Shown one piece after another: positions 33,101 to 44,579 of a stretch of 64,000 bases of DNA (position 1 is its first letter; every line of letters starts with the position of its first letter). The translations under genes and the position numbers were made by a program. Source of the DNA: Drosophila miranda (taxonomy: Eukaryota > Arthropoda > Insecta > Diptera > Drosophilidae); NCBI RefSeq assembly GCF_003369915.1, contig NC_046676.1:4588001-4652000 (forward strand), read 5' to 3'. The notes below the pieces were generated by a model, which did not search any database, was not told the DNA's origin, and saw only the letters and a list, made by a program, of their open reading frames with translations.

Positions 33101-35187
33101 AGGATGCATCATCATCACCATCATCAGTACAGGGCGGAGGTAGCGACAGTGGCAGTGGCAGAGGCAGAAGCAGTCTGAATGAATGAAATGAAATGACAGC
33201 AGAGCCAGAGCAATTCGTTGCTATTAATTCGGGCAACAACTGCCGACAAATATGCTAAAATTGCAAAATTAATTCATAAAATTGTGGTGCAGCGGCCGCT
33301 ATTAGTGAAGCGCACAAAGACAGAGCCCAATGTTGGCCAATGTCTCTTTAAGTGCTTCGGGTGGTTGCACGCCAGACCAGGCCGAAAAAATCGCATTACA
33401 CAATCTGCACGGAACTCGTACTGAATAAACAATGTTCTAATATTTGGATGTACACGCGCTATATGGGTATCCATTGGAGGCGATCCCTCGCCGCTTGAAA
33501 AGTAATCGAAAAGCACAAACTTACGGCGCCTAAATGGGCACCCAAATATACGGAGCAGATGCAAATATTACGTATACGCTGAAGAATTAATCGATTCGAT
33601 TTGTAAGCGTTGCAGGAAGTCTGCTCGAATCGGATGGGAATCGGGTTGGGGTCTGTTCCGAGTGCTTTCACAACGGATTGCAATAACATTAATAGCGTTT
33701 ATCTGAACAAACAATAAACACAAATAGCGGATCTCTAGAATTCGTTTCGAATTTGCACCGTTCTCCGATTTGATTACCGCCGAACCGACAGCATTTAATG
33801 AGCTGCCATTGGCGTAGATGTTCCATGATCGTTTGCGTTTGTTTGCCCAAGGCATTGGGACACTGGCGTTGGGGGCTTTTGGATTTGAAATATTTTCATT
33901 GTCAACAATTATTTTTGGAATTGCCGCCAATGCTACCGAAATATATAAGCGATCTGCGAGGCATATGTATACATGTGTATAATTAGCTATCTATAGCAAG
34001 AGGTATTACACATTTTGTTTATTAACTTTGACATTGAAGAATAACGCCCGGAGGCAGAGTCTAAATTTAAAGTAATTATAAGTTTTGTATTCCACACATT
34101 GGCAATTTGTTTATTAAATTTTTTATTGTCTATTGGTTTGACTGCCGGACAAATTGCTCAATTGGCTATATCCAGAGAAAGCAAACAGAAAGGTAATTTC
34201 TAGCCCCCAAAATAGATCGAACCTGAGTCGAACAAGTGCACGTTCATCTAGTTCTTGGGGGAATACTGAAAAAGGACATAAAACCTGCCAACTGGAAGGA
34301 AATAAGAGTTTTGCGCGGTTTTTCACGGCAGTTTTCGTGCCAAAAGTTTGCGCCAAATGCGAAAAGCTATAGCATCAGGAAAAGTAGCAAACGCACGGGG
34401 GACAAATATGCATACATATATACATACATATATATGTATGTATAAAAAAAAGGAAAAGCTGAAGCGAACGCAAAAACGACGACGGCAAAGACGACGGCAA
34501 TTTCTCACAGCCAAAAGCTATTTCTCTACTCATAAACAGAACGTTGAGATAGCGGACCAACGAGAATCAGATAGAAAAGGGGGAAGAAGGCACCGCAGAC
34601 TTCAACTAGGAACATCGGAGGGGGGAACAAAAAATAAAAATAAAAAATTAGCCGAATGAAAATCTCAGAAATTTCGTACAACGAATTTTTCACATATTTT
34701 CACTTGTATGTGAATGCTTTGAATTTTACTAGCGAAAATTTATATAATATGGCTGTTCTATTACTATTTCGAGTGGGGTCGCCTCGTATTAAAAGCTTGA
34801 TGCCCGGACCGGACCGTTACTTGTTTCACATGGCACACCCACACACTCGCACGGTCACGCACACGCACACGCACAAGCACACTCATACATATACATATAC
34901 ATAGATTAAGCATAGCATAGATATGTACGGTGTATATCTGATCCGTATGGAAAGACTGGGAGGCAGAGATCGCACTTACACCAGAAAACGGCAACGTAAT
35001 CCTTGTCGGCCAAGAGCTTCTCCAACTGCTTGGCATTGACCTCCTCGATGACGGCCTCTGGCTCAAGCGGCGCTGCGGCTGGCTGCGATCCTTTCTTGTT
35101 GTTAGCGCAATTCACATATCCGGGAAAACTCAGTGCCAGCAGAGCACACACGAGCAATGTCAGAGTCTTTAATCGGGTGAAAGTCAT
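15113..35187 (-). CDS. l(2)01289: l(2)01289: large membrane-anchored multi-thioredoxin (PDI-like) protein
   Basis: Minus strand, 25 exons: 35187-34980, 32886-32730, 32655-32489, 29245-29063, 28932-28789, 28714-28581, 28510-28330, 28243-27929, 27515-27201, 27124-26480, 26404-26222, 26158-26021, 25951-25769, 20203-20072, 19851-19528, 19466-19278, 19207-19070, 17597-17415, 17361-17230, 16433-16277, 16219-16053, 15993-15837, 15781-15615, 15543-15361, 15300-15113. The sum is 5070 bases, 1689 residues, closing in frame. A signal peptide (about 1-27) precedes roughly 15 thioredoxin-like units. Seven keep CxxC (CVTC, CRKC, CESC, CKQC, CEQC, CNIC, CAEC), one has CEPGETC and the rest lack it. Almost every unit has a LxEIDDD core and a P-A-L-V-Y-F cis-proline block. 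The C-terminus is a helix at about 1651-1675 with a proline-rich tail. The start chosen is the second ATG, which fits the signal peptide. A role in secretory-pathway disulphide chemistry or chaperoning is inferred from the family. Confidence 0.88.
17911..18180. repeat. Inverted repeat with 27-base perfect arms in an l(2)01289 intron
   Basis: Positions 17911-17937 are the exact reverse complement of 18154-18180 (core ATGGGCGTTACTTATC), separated by about 216 bases. Outside the arms, similarity continues weakly (caaaggcaat and gttctgg against tgtctttggttctgg). It lies between the exons at 19070 and 17597, so the pre-mRNA could fold into a hairpin. It may be a small foldback transposon remnant; no target duplication was identified. 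Confidence 0.75.
18373..18588 (-). CDS. l(2)01289: Candidate alternative alanine/glutamate-rich exon of l(2)01289
   Basis: After an acceptor (atttag|GG at 18589) the frame reads WNKTKCDICTSKAARKARLK, with a CxxC, then a low-complexity alanine/glycine/serine segment to HED. A donor G|GTAGCG follows at 18372. The exon starts and ends in the same phase as the thioredoxin half-exon 17597-17415 (two bases completing a codon at the start, one base left at the end), so it could replace it without frameshift. If the donor is not used, the frame stops at 18206 and would give a truncated, unanchored isoform. The predicted codon at the entry is TGG, giving YFW before NKTKCDIC. Confidence 0.5.
20205..22585. 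other. Long l(2)01289 intron without recognised coding sequence
   Basis: No exon fits between the exon starting at 20203 and the candidate exon ending at 22586. The stretch is AT-rich. It contains a short hyphenated palindrome at 20942-20960 (CGGTATT..AATACCG) and TG-rich and CAACAA-rich simple sequence near 21190-21240 and 22408-22430. Confidence 0.5.
22586..23128 (-). CDS. l(2)01289: Candidate alternative acidic/lysine-rich exon of l(2)01289
   Basis: An acceptor (ccacacag at 23129) opens a 181-codon frame reading YDECFYVGLGHDGHS. It continues with a basic, proline-rich stretch, then a run of about 17 aspartates/glutamates near the middle, then lysine/serine-rich sequence ending KLNVKTG. 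A strong donor G|GTACGT lies at 22585; without it the frame stops at 22578. Entry and exit phases match those of the thioredoxin half-exon 25951-25769, so the exon can replace it or end an isoform. The start resembles the YDDEC start of other units, but the thioredoxin fold is not maintained. An acidic, calcium-binding type of domain as in calsequestrin is a speculation based on composition. Confidence 0.55.
23694..23746. repeat. Short tandem repeat, TTCAGATA-type 8-mer, about six units
   Basis: Six nearly perfect head-to-tail copies of TTCAGATA, with one unit reading TTTAGATA, in the intron upstream of the candidate acidic exon. It is flanked on both sides by ATCGG (…gtATCGGattttcag, …gatATCGGttc). 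Confidence 0.85.
24573..25499 (-). CDS. l(2)01289: Candidate alternative aspartate/glutamate-rich exon of l(2)01289
   Basis: A 308-codon open frame on the minus strand. It begins NHLPVYCHVKVQNVMKLFDI, passes a basic segment (DKRERLRRLQLAIRKQRLRK), then about 200 residues almost entirely Asp/Glu/Asn, and ends KPKYRHTAKGRTIHR…LIDEIG. A donor G|GTAATA lies at 24572. The only acceptor in the right phase (cccaaag|AT at 25500) has a poor pyrimidine tract. With it, entry and exit phases fit either the exon 25690-25640 or the thioredoxin half-exons. The non-repetitive ends argue for real coding sequence, though it could instead be simple repeat DNA. The frame without splicing runs 25515-24562. Confidence 0.4.
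25640..25690 (-). CDS. l(2)01289: Candidate 51-base alternative exon of l(2)01289
   Basis: Flanked by attttag (acceptor) and A|GTAAGC (donor at 25639), it reads GNLKNENRVLQWLINQK. This matches the start of the second half of a thioredoxin unit (compare GNLESNQEVFNWILEQK at 20203). It enters in the same phase as the 20203 exon but stops short of the strand that ends other units, and leaves one base (A). It therefore must join an exon beginning with two bases, such as those starting at 25499 or 23128. It is probably the front part of an alternative cassette. Confidence 0.5.
29247..32488. other. Large l(2)01289 intron (3.2 kb)
   Basis: No coding exon with matching phase or protein similarity is visible. 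Contents are AT-rich with several ATATGTACATA microsatellite tracts, for instance around 31021-31050 (a near-palindrome), 31160-31205 and 32207-32285. The interval splits one thioredoxin unit from the next, as do the other introns. Confidence 0.5.
32888..34979. other. First intron of l(2)01289 (2.1 kb)
   Basis: It separates the signal-peptide exon from the first full thioredoxin unit. It holds CAGAAG-type simple sequence at 33000-33060, a CAT run near 33107, and CA/TA microsatellites at 34385-34440 and 34836-34905. No exon was recognised. Confidence 0.5.
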
Positions 35188-36112
35188 CTTTCGATTTCCT
35201 TCAGGTACGGTTCTCAATCTTCGGTTCGGCTCTTCTTCGTTACGATTCTAAACCTTTAACTCGAACATGCGGGCGTGTGTCGATTTTGTTCTCTCCTCCT
35301 TTTATTGGTTCTATTAAATTATAAGATTCGCTCACGTCGTTTGGTTTTTTCGTTATTAAAATTTATATTCCTTTGAGCATTAAGGCACTATTTTTAGTTG
35401 ATAATGGTATTTCTTTCTTTCGCAATTTATTTTATGTATAACAATTTTTGGTACACTGATGCATATATATTATGTTCATATATACACAGGCAGAATATAT
35501 ATAGGGTATATATGAGAAAAAATAGATTATATACATATATATTTTTCTTGCTCTTCTATTAAATGAACGTTTTCCGCGGACTGTACTCTATTGGTTTTCA
35601 GATTTTGTTCCACTCCGTGCAGAGGTCCGCTCGCAACTGAAAGTGTTTTGGTGAAAATTCGGTACCATTCAAGAGGCCTTGCCAAAGCTTTAGGGATCTT
35701 CTGTTTCGGCCTGGTGCAGCTTTTTCCTCCGCCTCCCCGCAAAATAGCTTTTGGAATGAGCGAGGGAGCGACAAATTGGCCGCTGCATGATCGTGTGAGA
35801 AATGTGGTGAAAATTTTCAGAGAGGCGAGAGTTTTTCCGACAATTCCCTTTTGAACTGCATTTCTTTGTTTATGCATTTCGGCTCTTATATATAAATATA
35901 TAAATATAGATGTGCTGTGCTCGGTGGTCTTGCGAAGTGTGGAATGAAAACAAATACGACTAATTATGCGCACAGCCAGGACCATTTGAGTAATAGAAGA
36001 ATTGAATCATATGTCCATATATGAAGTGAAGGAAATAGCAGCGCACTTAGCATTTAGATAAAATGTGGCAGCCAGTAGTTTAAATTGCTGATTTTCAATT
36101 GCCGTTAGAAAC

Positions 36113-36120
36113 TATCGATA
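36113..36120. promoter_or_regulatory. DRE (DREF-binding) palindrome
   Basis: A perfect TATCGATA, the DNA replication-related element found in many Drosophila housekeeping promoters. It lies about 0.9 kb upstream of the l(2)01289 start codon and 2.2 kb upstream of phtf, so it may belong to a distal promoter of either gene. Confidence 0.4.
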
Positions 36121-36211
36121 TGAGCGGTCTGCTGATTGAGGTATTTTTTAGTACATTTTTTTGTCGACTGTCCACAATTGGTAGCAATCTTGAGCAACAA
36201 ATACACTGTTA

Positions 36212-36378
36212 CAGTCGAACTTCGATATAACGAAACCAACAAAAAGTTCGCTATAAGTTAAGGGAAGTAAATATATTTTTTGTACATATACAACCATCCT
36301 AAACCATCAACCATCAACACGTACGAAATACGCTATATAAAAACTTCGTTGTAAGTTCGTAATAGAGAAGTTCGAATG
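36212..36378. mobile_element. 167-base MITE with terminal inverted repeats and TA target duplication
   Basis: The left end reads CAGTCGAACTTCGATATAAC; the reverse complement of the right end reads CATTCGAACTTCTCTATTAC. Both ends are flanked by TA (36210-36211 and 36379-36380), the target duplication of Tc1/mariner/pogo-class elements. Inside are further GTTCGCTATAAG / TTCGTTGTAAG motifs. There is no coding capacity, so this is a non-autonomous element. Confidence 0.6.
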
Positions 36379-38362
36379 TACATATATACTATTCTATACA
36401 CTGTTCTGAATATTTTGACGCCGAAATTTAGTTGAAAGCATATTTACGGTATATCGGTATATAATGGTATGTATCATCAATTTCGTCAGTCTGTTAAATT
36501 TAATTTTTAAAGTCATATTAAAGAACATAGGGTGTATAGACTTCGATACGCCTGTTTTTCTGAATTTCCACCTGCATCATTTATACCATTGCATTCACAT
36601 CCATGTCCCTCATTCACTTTCAAACATTTCCATTTTAGCGCGCTGCTCTAGAGATAGCCATTCTTATTCAGTGTAGTTCTGATTTTCGTGGTTTTTTTGT
36701 AAGCAAAGAGGAAGAATATACAAGAATTGTAAGTAAAGAAGAAAGATAGGATTGACTTCCAAGAGGAATTTACAAAAAAAATTATTTTCCACGGTTGTAA
36801 TCAAGTTATTATTCCTGTTTAAATAAAGGCGGCTTGTGCGGGTGAAGTTCGGTTTTTCATCGTTATATTTATGGTACATTTTGAAAGTGAGACGGTATTT
36901 TTATGGGGTCAGATGCTAATAGTGCAACGAAGAAATGAGTCGTAATTTTGAATGGTATATAGAAAAGGGTATGGAAAACACGAAAAAACAGCCAATCAAA
37001 ATTGCAAGGTTCGTACGAACCTCACCTCGGTCTGTAAGGACAAGTCATATTAGGCAAAAGGGGTAGATTTTACCTGCATGCGTTTGCTTTTCTGGGCCGT
37101 TTTGCCTCTTCTCCATACCCTCTGTTTCCTACCATTATGTAGCAGATGTGTAGCAAATGTGTAGATACCGTGCAGTTCTGCTGTTTCGGGTCGTGTACAA
37201 ACCAACCATGTAAATATTGTTACAACTACAACTACAACTACAAGTTCAACACCTTGTCGGAGACAAAAACAACCAATTTCAGCCCAAATGCAAATACAAA
37301 TCGCTCTTGCAGCGGCTGCAGTGCATTCAAAATTATCAGTAATTAGCAATAGTGGAAAAGTTTTGGTTAAACCGTCTCGCCATTGAATTGAAAGTGTCAA
37401 AGAACCAACATAAACGGAGCCCGCGCCCCGTGTATAAAAATCGATCACAGACTCTGTTCAACTTAAGGTAAAGGGACAAATCATGAATTAAAGCCAGTAT
37501 GCGGAGGTGTTCCTTCCTACATGAAGTGTTCTTTGAATCGACGCGAATAGATATTGGTTCACCTTGAACCTAGCATTGCTGAAGGGGCCGAGCAGCCGCA
37601 TACCAAACCCCAAACCCGACCCAGTCAAACATAGAAGCATACGCTTGTGTGTACCTGTGTGCATGTGTATGTATAAACATCACGCCCACTCGGTCGCCGC
37701 CGCAAGACGACAACAGCTGTTCGGGCGTCTGAAAATGTTTACTAGTTTCCGCTTTCATGCTGCAAGCCTAGCGAAATATAATATTTGAATGTCGTGAATG
37801 TGAACACGGACACAGGCCATAACAATTTATGGCGCAGTTGTTGTTTCAGCGCGAACCCCTTATCGCTGCAAGCGGGTGGTGGGTGGTGTGGTTGGTGGGC
37901 CTGCACTGTGGGCTGTGGCAAGGCGAAGGTGAAAGTCACCAGCTGATATCAGTTAAAGGCTAATGGACGGACGGACGGGACCGAAAACCCGTTATGTATA
38001 GCAGCTGTTTGGTATCATTTCCATTTAATCGGACAGAAAAGCCCGAACCATTGCAGCTTTGTCCACTGTCCACACATTTATTCGTCGCAGCAAAAGCGAT
38101 ACTCAAGAGTTGGCGGCGTATCCCAGTCGGGCTCCGATTTTGTAGTGGTTGCTGTGACGCCTCATGTCCGCTCTCCGCCTTTGTGCTGCTTTTGTTCACT
38201 TAATGATTGTAGGGTCTCGACTCTTGTAAATTAGACACGTTCTCGCAATTGGTGATATCAGTGCGAGCTAAGTTCCAGAAAGTTGTAATTGAACGTTCCA
38301 TTGTCGTCTCTCGTGTTGGATTGCAGGGTGCACGACAACTTGACGGCTTTTATGTGATTACT

Positions 38363-41300
38363 ATGAAATTGGATGAAATTGTTGGATGGTAAGTGATTGC
38401 ACAATTGTCAATCATCTTATATACATATATATGTATACTCGTATATTAAATTCGTGTTTCTGTATGCCTAGGTACCAGAAAAAAATCGGCACCTATGACA
38501 AGCAAGAATGGGAGAAAACAGTCGAGCAGCGTATTTTAGATGGCTTCAATAATGTCAACCTGAAGAACACCAAGCTCAAGACAGAACTGATTGATGTGGA
38601 CCTAGTGCGAGGTGGGTTCTCCCTTTATTATTCATTATTCTATCCATACGAAATGTTAATTTGTCGCTTGGTCGATAGGTTCCACCTTTCCAAAGGCAAA
38701 GCCAAAGCAATCGCTGCTCACTGTCATTCGCTTGGCCATTTTGCGTTACCTGCTGCTCCCGCTGTATGCACAATGGTGGGTCAGGCAGACCACGCCCAAT
38801 GCCTTTGGCTTCATTCTGGTGCTGTACCTCACCCAACTGATGAACTGGGCCATCTACATCCTGCATAGCAATCGCATTGTGCCACTGACCAGCGACCTGC
38901 AGAGTAATGCCACTCTGTATGGCGAACCAGATACCGATAAGCAGCAGGCGGAGGAGCATGACGACATGCTCAGCGCCCTGCTCATACCCTGCGCCCTCAG
39001 TCTGATGATTAGCCTGATACACTCGCAGATCGTGGCCACCAACAACGCGGCAACTGGTGGCGGTAATGGGACCGCCAAAAACAAACTACGTCGCTTCTCC
39101 ATTTCCAACTTTAACGAGAAGTCAACAGCAAGGGAGCCGCGTCTGCGGCGCAGGAAGAAGTATGTGCGGTGAGTAGGGGTCTGGTCTCAGAATATGTGCT
39201 CCAGAGATCATAAGCTCATGCATTCTCCTGCAGTATACGCCAGCCCGAACCGGATTTATCTCATCCCAGTAGCAACACGTCTCTTCCAACGCGACGCACA
39301 ACAACCAGTGCCCCAGAAGTGCTCTCAAAACCGCCCACACCAATCAGCAGCGCTCCTGCACAAGAACCTGATCTGCCAGCCAACGCCACCGCCAGCCCAC
39401 CTTCCGTTGACATCAAGCAAAGCAGCAAAGAGGAGACGTTTCCCAGCACAACTGTCGTTACCACGCATCGCCAAGCACAGGAGACAGTTGACAGCACTAC
39501 GCGCACCGAACCTATATATGATCTCAGAAGGCACGAAGGCGGACCTGGTCCTGAAAGTCCCAAGAAGCGCAACGTCAATTGGCACACGCCCATTCAGATC
39601 TATGCCACCTACGACCAGACAGAGCAGCCCTCATCGAGCAAGGCCAGCAGAGAGGCTGACAAAGAGAGCGGCGTGGAAACACTGCAGCCCACTCACAAAA
39701 CACGTCGCAGTCTGGGCGAGGATGATGGCTTTGAGAGCTTGAATGGAAAAAGTTCCAGCGGTGAGGACAATAACCACTCGCCCTTGCCCAATGCAGGAGT
39801 GCCAGCCGCAGCAGTGGTTCCTGTCCAAGCCAGTCAGTTGCGTCTGCGGCTAAATGTGGCAAATAGCAGTGCGAGCAATGTGCCAGCAGCACCCGAGAAG
39901 AAATCGCAATCTCGGGGAAACGAGTCCACCAGCAGTGGCGCTGACTCTGATAATTGCGATGATGCGGATCTAATATCGAGTCCTGCATCGGCCTGCAACC
40001 AAGAGTGCACCACATCGGCCACAGATTGGCTGGGAGTGACCACGAACAGTGAGGATTGCAGCTATACCTCAGATATGGATCATTCGGATGCTGGATTCAA
40101 GCCATGCAGCGATGAGGACCCAGCCGAGCTAGACATTACACCAACAACCATTCTGAATCCCCATAACAGCATGGATCGCAGTGAGTAGATGTCCAATTAC
40201 GTCTAGGAGTCCACAGTCATCTGTATATCTATGTATCTTCTTCCCGGTCTCAGTAAGCTGTACCATTTGGGATCAGCGTGATGCGAAAAAAGCCCAGCTT
40301 TCTGTCCTTGAGATAGCTTCGTGCATAATTGAACGCGTGGACTCTATGGGCGAGACGAATGACTACATTTACATAGGAGTTGTATTTTCCTTTCTACTCA
40401 CCATGATCCCAACCTTTTGCAGGCTCTGTGTGGTAAGATCTGAGTATGTGTGTTTCGCAGGTGTGTTTCAATTCTTCAGTCCCTTGCAGATCACTCTTGG
40501 GAGCGATGCGGAAAAGGCCAGCGAGATAAGCTACATTTACATACCCCAGTTGCTGTGGGAAAAGTCATCGTCCTCATTCTTTACTCTCCTAGGGTTTGCC
40601 TTTGGCGAGGCTAAATGGGAGCGCACGGTGCTGGCCCTGGGCTTCATCCAGCGGCTCAGCCTGACTCTCATCCTGTTTATCATATTTGCCGTGGCGGAGC
40701 GCACTTTCAAGCAGCGTTTTCTGTACGCCAAACTGTTCTCGCACCTAACATCATCGCGAAGAGCACGCAAATCGAATTTGCCGCACTTTCGCTTGAACAA
40801 GGTGCGCAATATCAAGACCTGGTTGAGCGTACGATCCTATCTAAAGGTGCGTAATCATGCTATTTTATTTAATACAAGTTCTGTCGACTAGTTCTGTAAA
40901 TCTCCTGTAGAAACGTGGTCCGCAGCGGTCGGTTGATATTATTGTATCTGCCGCATTTATCGTGACCTTGCTACTGCTCGCCTTTCTCAGTGTTGAGTGG
41001 CTGAAGGACTCGGTTCACCTGCACACTCACCTGACGCTGGAGGCCCTGATTTGGTCGATTACGATTGGAATCTACTTGCTGCGCTTCATGACACTGGGAC
41101 AAAAGATTCAGCACAAGTATCGCAGCGTGTCGGTGCTGATAACCGAGCAAATCAATTTGTATCTGCAAATCGAACAAAAGCCAAAAAAGAAGGATGAATT
41201 AATGGTATCGAACAGCGTTCTCAAGCTGGCTGCCGATCTATTAAAGGAACTCGAAACGCCATTCAAGATCTCTGGCCTCAGTGCCAACCCATATCTATTC

Positions 41301-41396
41301 ACAACCATCAAGGTAGTCATATTGTCGGCACTCTCGGGCGTTCTGAGTGAGGTCTTGGGCTTCAAGTTGAAATTACACAAAATCAAAATAAAGTAA
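38363..41396 (+). CDS. phtf: phtf, putative homeodomain transcription factor-like membrane protein
   Basis: Seven coding exons, 38363-38388, 38472-38611, 38679-39168, 39234-40180, 40254-40432, 40490-40846 and 40911-41396. They sum to 2625 bases and 874 residues with every junction in phase. The start MKLDEIVGWYQKKIGTYDKQ matches the conserved PHTF N-terminal domain (GWYQKKIG..D). An early membrane region follows, then a long serine/threonine/proline-rich segment encoded by the 947-base exon. A C-terminal half has several hydrophobic segments around the conserved AERTFKQRFLYAKLFSHLTS and PHFRLNKVRNIKTWLS…RSYLK blocks. Despite the name, PHTF proteins are multipass ER membrane proteins of unclear function. 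In exon 6 an earlier acceptor (ttcgcag, 40460) would put the frame out, so the acceptor at 40489 is preferred. Confidence 0.92.
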
Positions 41397-42047
41397 AGTA
41401 AAGACCGAGCTGGCAGGGATGGCACTTGGAATATGGCGCAGATCGATCATATTTTTGTAGTACAATTTATTTCGAGACGCTTTGAGAAAATCTAAAATTA
41501 AATACATGTCTCCATCTAGAGTAGTTTAATGAATAAACTTAAGTAAGCCAATGTTTATGTTTGTCGTGTGATTGTTCTACTATTGACTACGTAAACCAAT
41601 ATACATTATATACTTACCATATACTTTTAGAAGCGACCTGCACAATCACAAATCGTCAGTTAACTGAAATTGTGTAATGAATCCGCACTGAAGTTCATAG
41701 AACTTGTAGCATAAATGTTATGCACGTTTCGTAACATCCTGAATACTATCTTAGAAAATCTCAAGTTCGAATCCCAAAATATTAATAAATATATTATGCA
41801 AGTTAAAAACATAATCTTTTGAATCTAACGGACCTTTCGAGATCTCTTGGCATTGGAGCTGCTAACGCCCGGCGGAGTAGGGCTGCCAACCTCTCGTTAT
41901 TTCTGCGATCGCACAGCTGGTGTTGTTGCTATCGTTATCACATACCGCCCACGCATAATCGATACTGACGTAACATCAACCAACCGCACTTCTGCAGCAT
42001 TTTTCTGTAGTTTTTAGTTTTCCTATTCCAATAAATCATTGTGCAAA

Positions 42048-43975
42048 ATGCTTAGGCTTAAAATATTGCTCAGAAATGCGGTATCAACGAACTTGCTCCG
42101 AACCCAGACACGTTTGCTCCACGTTGGCGAGGCGAATGTCTTGCCCAGCGAGGTGGACAAACAATCGGCCGAATACAAGGTATAAGCAATTTGCGTATTT
42201 CAGGAAATATTCTATAGCCCGAGTTTTTGGATAGGACAATGCCAGCGAGATGGGGAAGCTTGTCACAGAGCTGCGCAACCTCACCAGCCAAGTGCTGACG
42301 GGTGGCGGTCAAAAGGCCAATGATAGGCACACCTCACGCGGCAAGCTGTTGGCCAGGGAACGCATCAATTTACTTCTAGACAAGGGTTCGCCTTTCCTGG
42401 AACTTAGTGCTCTGGCTGGTCACGAACTGTACGGGGAGGAAGTGGTCAATTCTGGCGGGATAGTAACTGGAGTGGGCCGGGTCTGCGGGTAGGTCGTGCA
42501 TCATACTATTGTCCCTCTAAATATGACTTGAGAACATTCTTTTAGCACTGAATGTGTGGTCGTGGCCAACGATGCCACTGTCAAGGGTGGCAGCTACTAC
42601 CCCATAACTGTGAAGAAGCATCTGCGTGCCCAAGAGGTTGCCCAGGAGAATAGACTGCCGTGCATTTATCTTGTGGACTCCGGTGGTGCCAATCTGCCGC
42701 GCCAGGCCGAGGTTTTCCCCGACAAACTGCACTTTGGGCGCATATTTTACAACCAGGCAAACATGTCGGGCCAAGGCATTCCCCAAATTGCCGTTGTCAT
42801 GGGAAGCTGTACGGCCGGAGGAGCCTATGTCCCCGCCATGGCGGATGAGAGCATTATAGTGAAGAAACAAGGAACCATTTTCCTGGCTGGTCCTCCATTG
42901 GTGAAAGCTGCGACCGGAGAGGAAGTTTCCGCCGAAGATCTGGGCGGTGCTGATCTCCACTGCAAGACTTCGGGTGTCACGGACCACTATGCTGTCGACG
43001 ACGAGCACGCTCTGTACTTGGCCCGCCAGATAGTGAGCAACCTGAATCTGCCCGCCACAAACTCATATAACGACCAGCTGCTGCACTCCAGTCAAGCGAA
43101 CTTCAAGAAAGACAACACTTATGTTCCTGCTGCAGTAGAAGAGCCGCGCTACGATCCCCTCGAGCTATACGGCATTGTGGGACCTAATCTTACCAAAAGC
43201 TTCGATGTGCGCGAGGTAATTGCCCGAATCGTGGATGGCAGTCGCTTCACCGAGTTCAAGAAACTTTTCGGCGAGACTTTGGTCTGTGGTTTTGCGAAGC
43301 TCTATGGGAACAGGGTAGGAATTGTCGGCAACAATGGTGTCCTCTTCTCGGATAGTGCCCTCAAGGGCGCACATTTCATTCAGCTCTGTGCACAGCGCAA
43401 GATTCCTTTGGTCTTCCTGCAGAACATAACAGGTGAGCTAGTACCGCCACTTGGCTGACTACTCCTTTCATCCGACTGAATGCTTCTTCACTTTGCTAGG
43501 TTTCATGGTTGGGCGCGATGCCGAGGCTAATGGAATTGCCAAAAATGGAGCTAAGATGGTTACAGCTGTTGCATGTGCAAACGTCCCCAAGTTTACAGTG
43601 ATAATTGGTGGGTCGTACGGTGCTGGAAACTACGGGATGTGCGGACGGGCCTATTCGCCGAGATTCCTGTACATGTGGCCTAATTCGCGCATCTCTGTGA
43701 TGGGAGGCACTCAGGCAGCCAATGTATTGGCCCAAATCACTCAGGATCAGCGGAAACGAGCCGGCAAAGAGTTCACCGAGGAGGAGGCCCAGAAACTAAA
43801 GGCTCCCATTGTAGAAATGTTCGAGGCAGAGGGCTCACCGTACTACAGTACCGCTCGCTTGTGGGACGACGGCATCATAGACCCGGCCAATACACGGCAA
43901 GTGCTGGGCCTGAGCCTAAAGGCGGCCCTGAACAATGCTGGACACGACACGAAGTTTGGCGTTTTCCGCATGTAA
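42048..43975 (+). CDS. CG3267: Methylcrotonoyl-CoA carboxylase beta subunit (mitochondrial)
   Basis: Four exons, 42048-42179, 42235-42488, 42546-43432 and 43500-43975, encode 582 residues. The N-terminus is rich in Leu, Arg and Asn without acids, as in a mitochondrial presequence. The rest is the two-lobed carboxyltransferase domain. It includes [19 protein letters not shown] near the start, [16 protein letters not shown], the first-lobe oxyanion region ([15 protein letters not shown]), and in the second lobe [25 protein letters not shown] and [10 protein letters not shown]. With the biotin-bearing alpha subunit it carboxylates 3-methylcrotonyl-CoA in leucine breakdown. Length and motifs match MCC-beta better than propionyl-CoA carboxylase beta. 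It starts about 650 bases after the end of phtf on the same strand. The symbol is the D. melanogaster one as I recall it. Confidence 0.93.
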
Positions 43976-44579
43976 ATTTGATTTGCATGCGGGTGTAATT
44001 AACACTGGGATATGTGCATTTATAGACATACATTTAATGTCCTGCCACTATATTGAAACTGTTGCATTTATTAGTGTTAAGTGAATTGTTGTTGTTTCTG
44101 TAAAGGTCCATGGAGTATCTATTTTTGAAATGAATTTTTTCTAAAATAAATATTTTTAAATTAAACGACCTGCAAAAATGGGAAATAATTTGTTTCTTAA
44201 CTCGTATTTTTCAAATGTTCAAATTACCCGCAACGTGCAAGTAAAATTATGTAGACAGGTGTCTCTGCGAAAATTTCATCCCCGTGTAGTTGACATGTAT
44301 CAAAAATCATCCCTGTGTAGTTGCCAGTAGCAAGCAAATTAAATTTTGGCAAACTCACTTTTAAGCATATTTTATCAAACAGTCAAGCAAAGGAAGTACT
44401 TGAAATCAGCTAATCTTGTAAAAAATTGATTAATTTATGGTAAAAAATTATATTTTCTGTTCTGAAGGTGCTAGCTACCTATAAATACTAAGCCGAATAT
44501 CAAAATCGAGGAATGTCATTTTCGATCATGAACAAAATAGGAGGATTTTCATGATTTCCAACACTAGTCAAATCTAAAA

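Larger units (their letters stand above)
35240..38300. other. Intergenic region between the divergent l(2)01289 and phtf genes
   Basis: Contains the 5' flank of l(2)01289 and, further right, that of phtf. Recognised elements are a DRE (TATCGATA, 36113-36120) and a small inverted-repeat transposon at 36212-36378. I see no gene in it. Short open frames are not supported by motif or codon pattern. Confidence 0.5.

Noticed and set aside
40461-40489. Earlier acceptor for phtf exon 6 at 40460
   Set aside because: Using it shifts the frame and meets a stop. The acceptor at 40489 keeps the conserved protein in phase.
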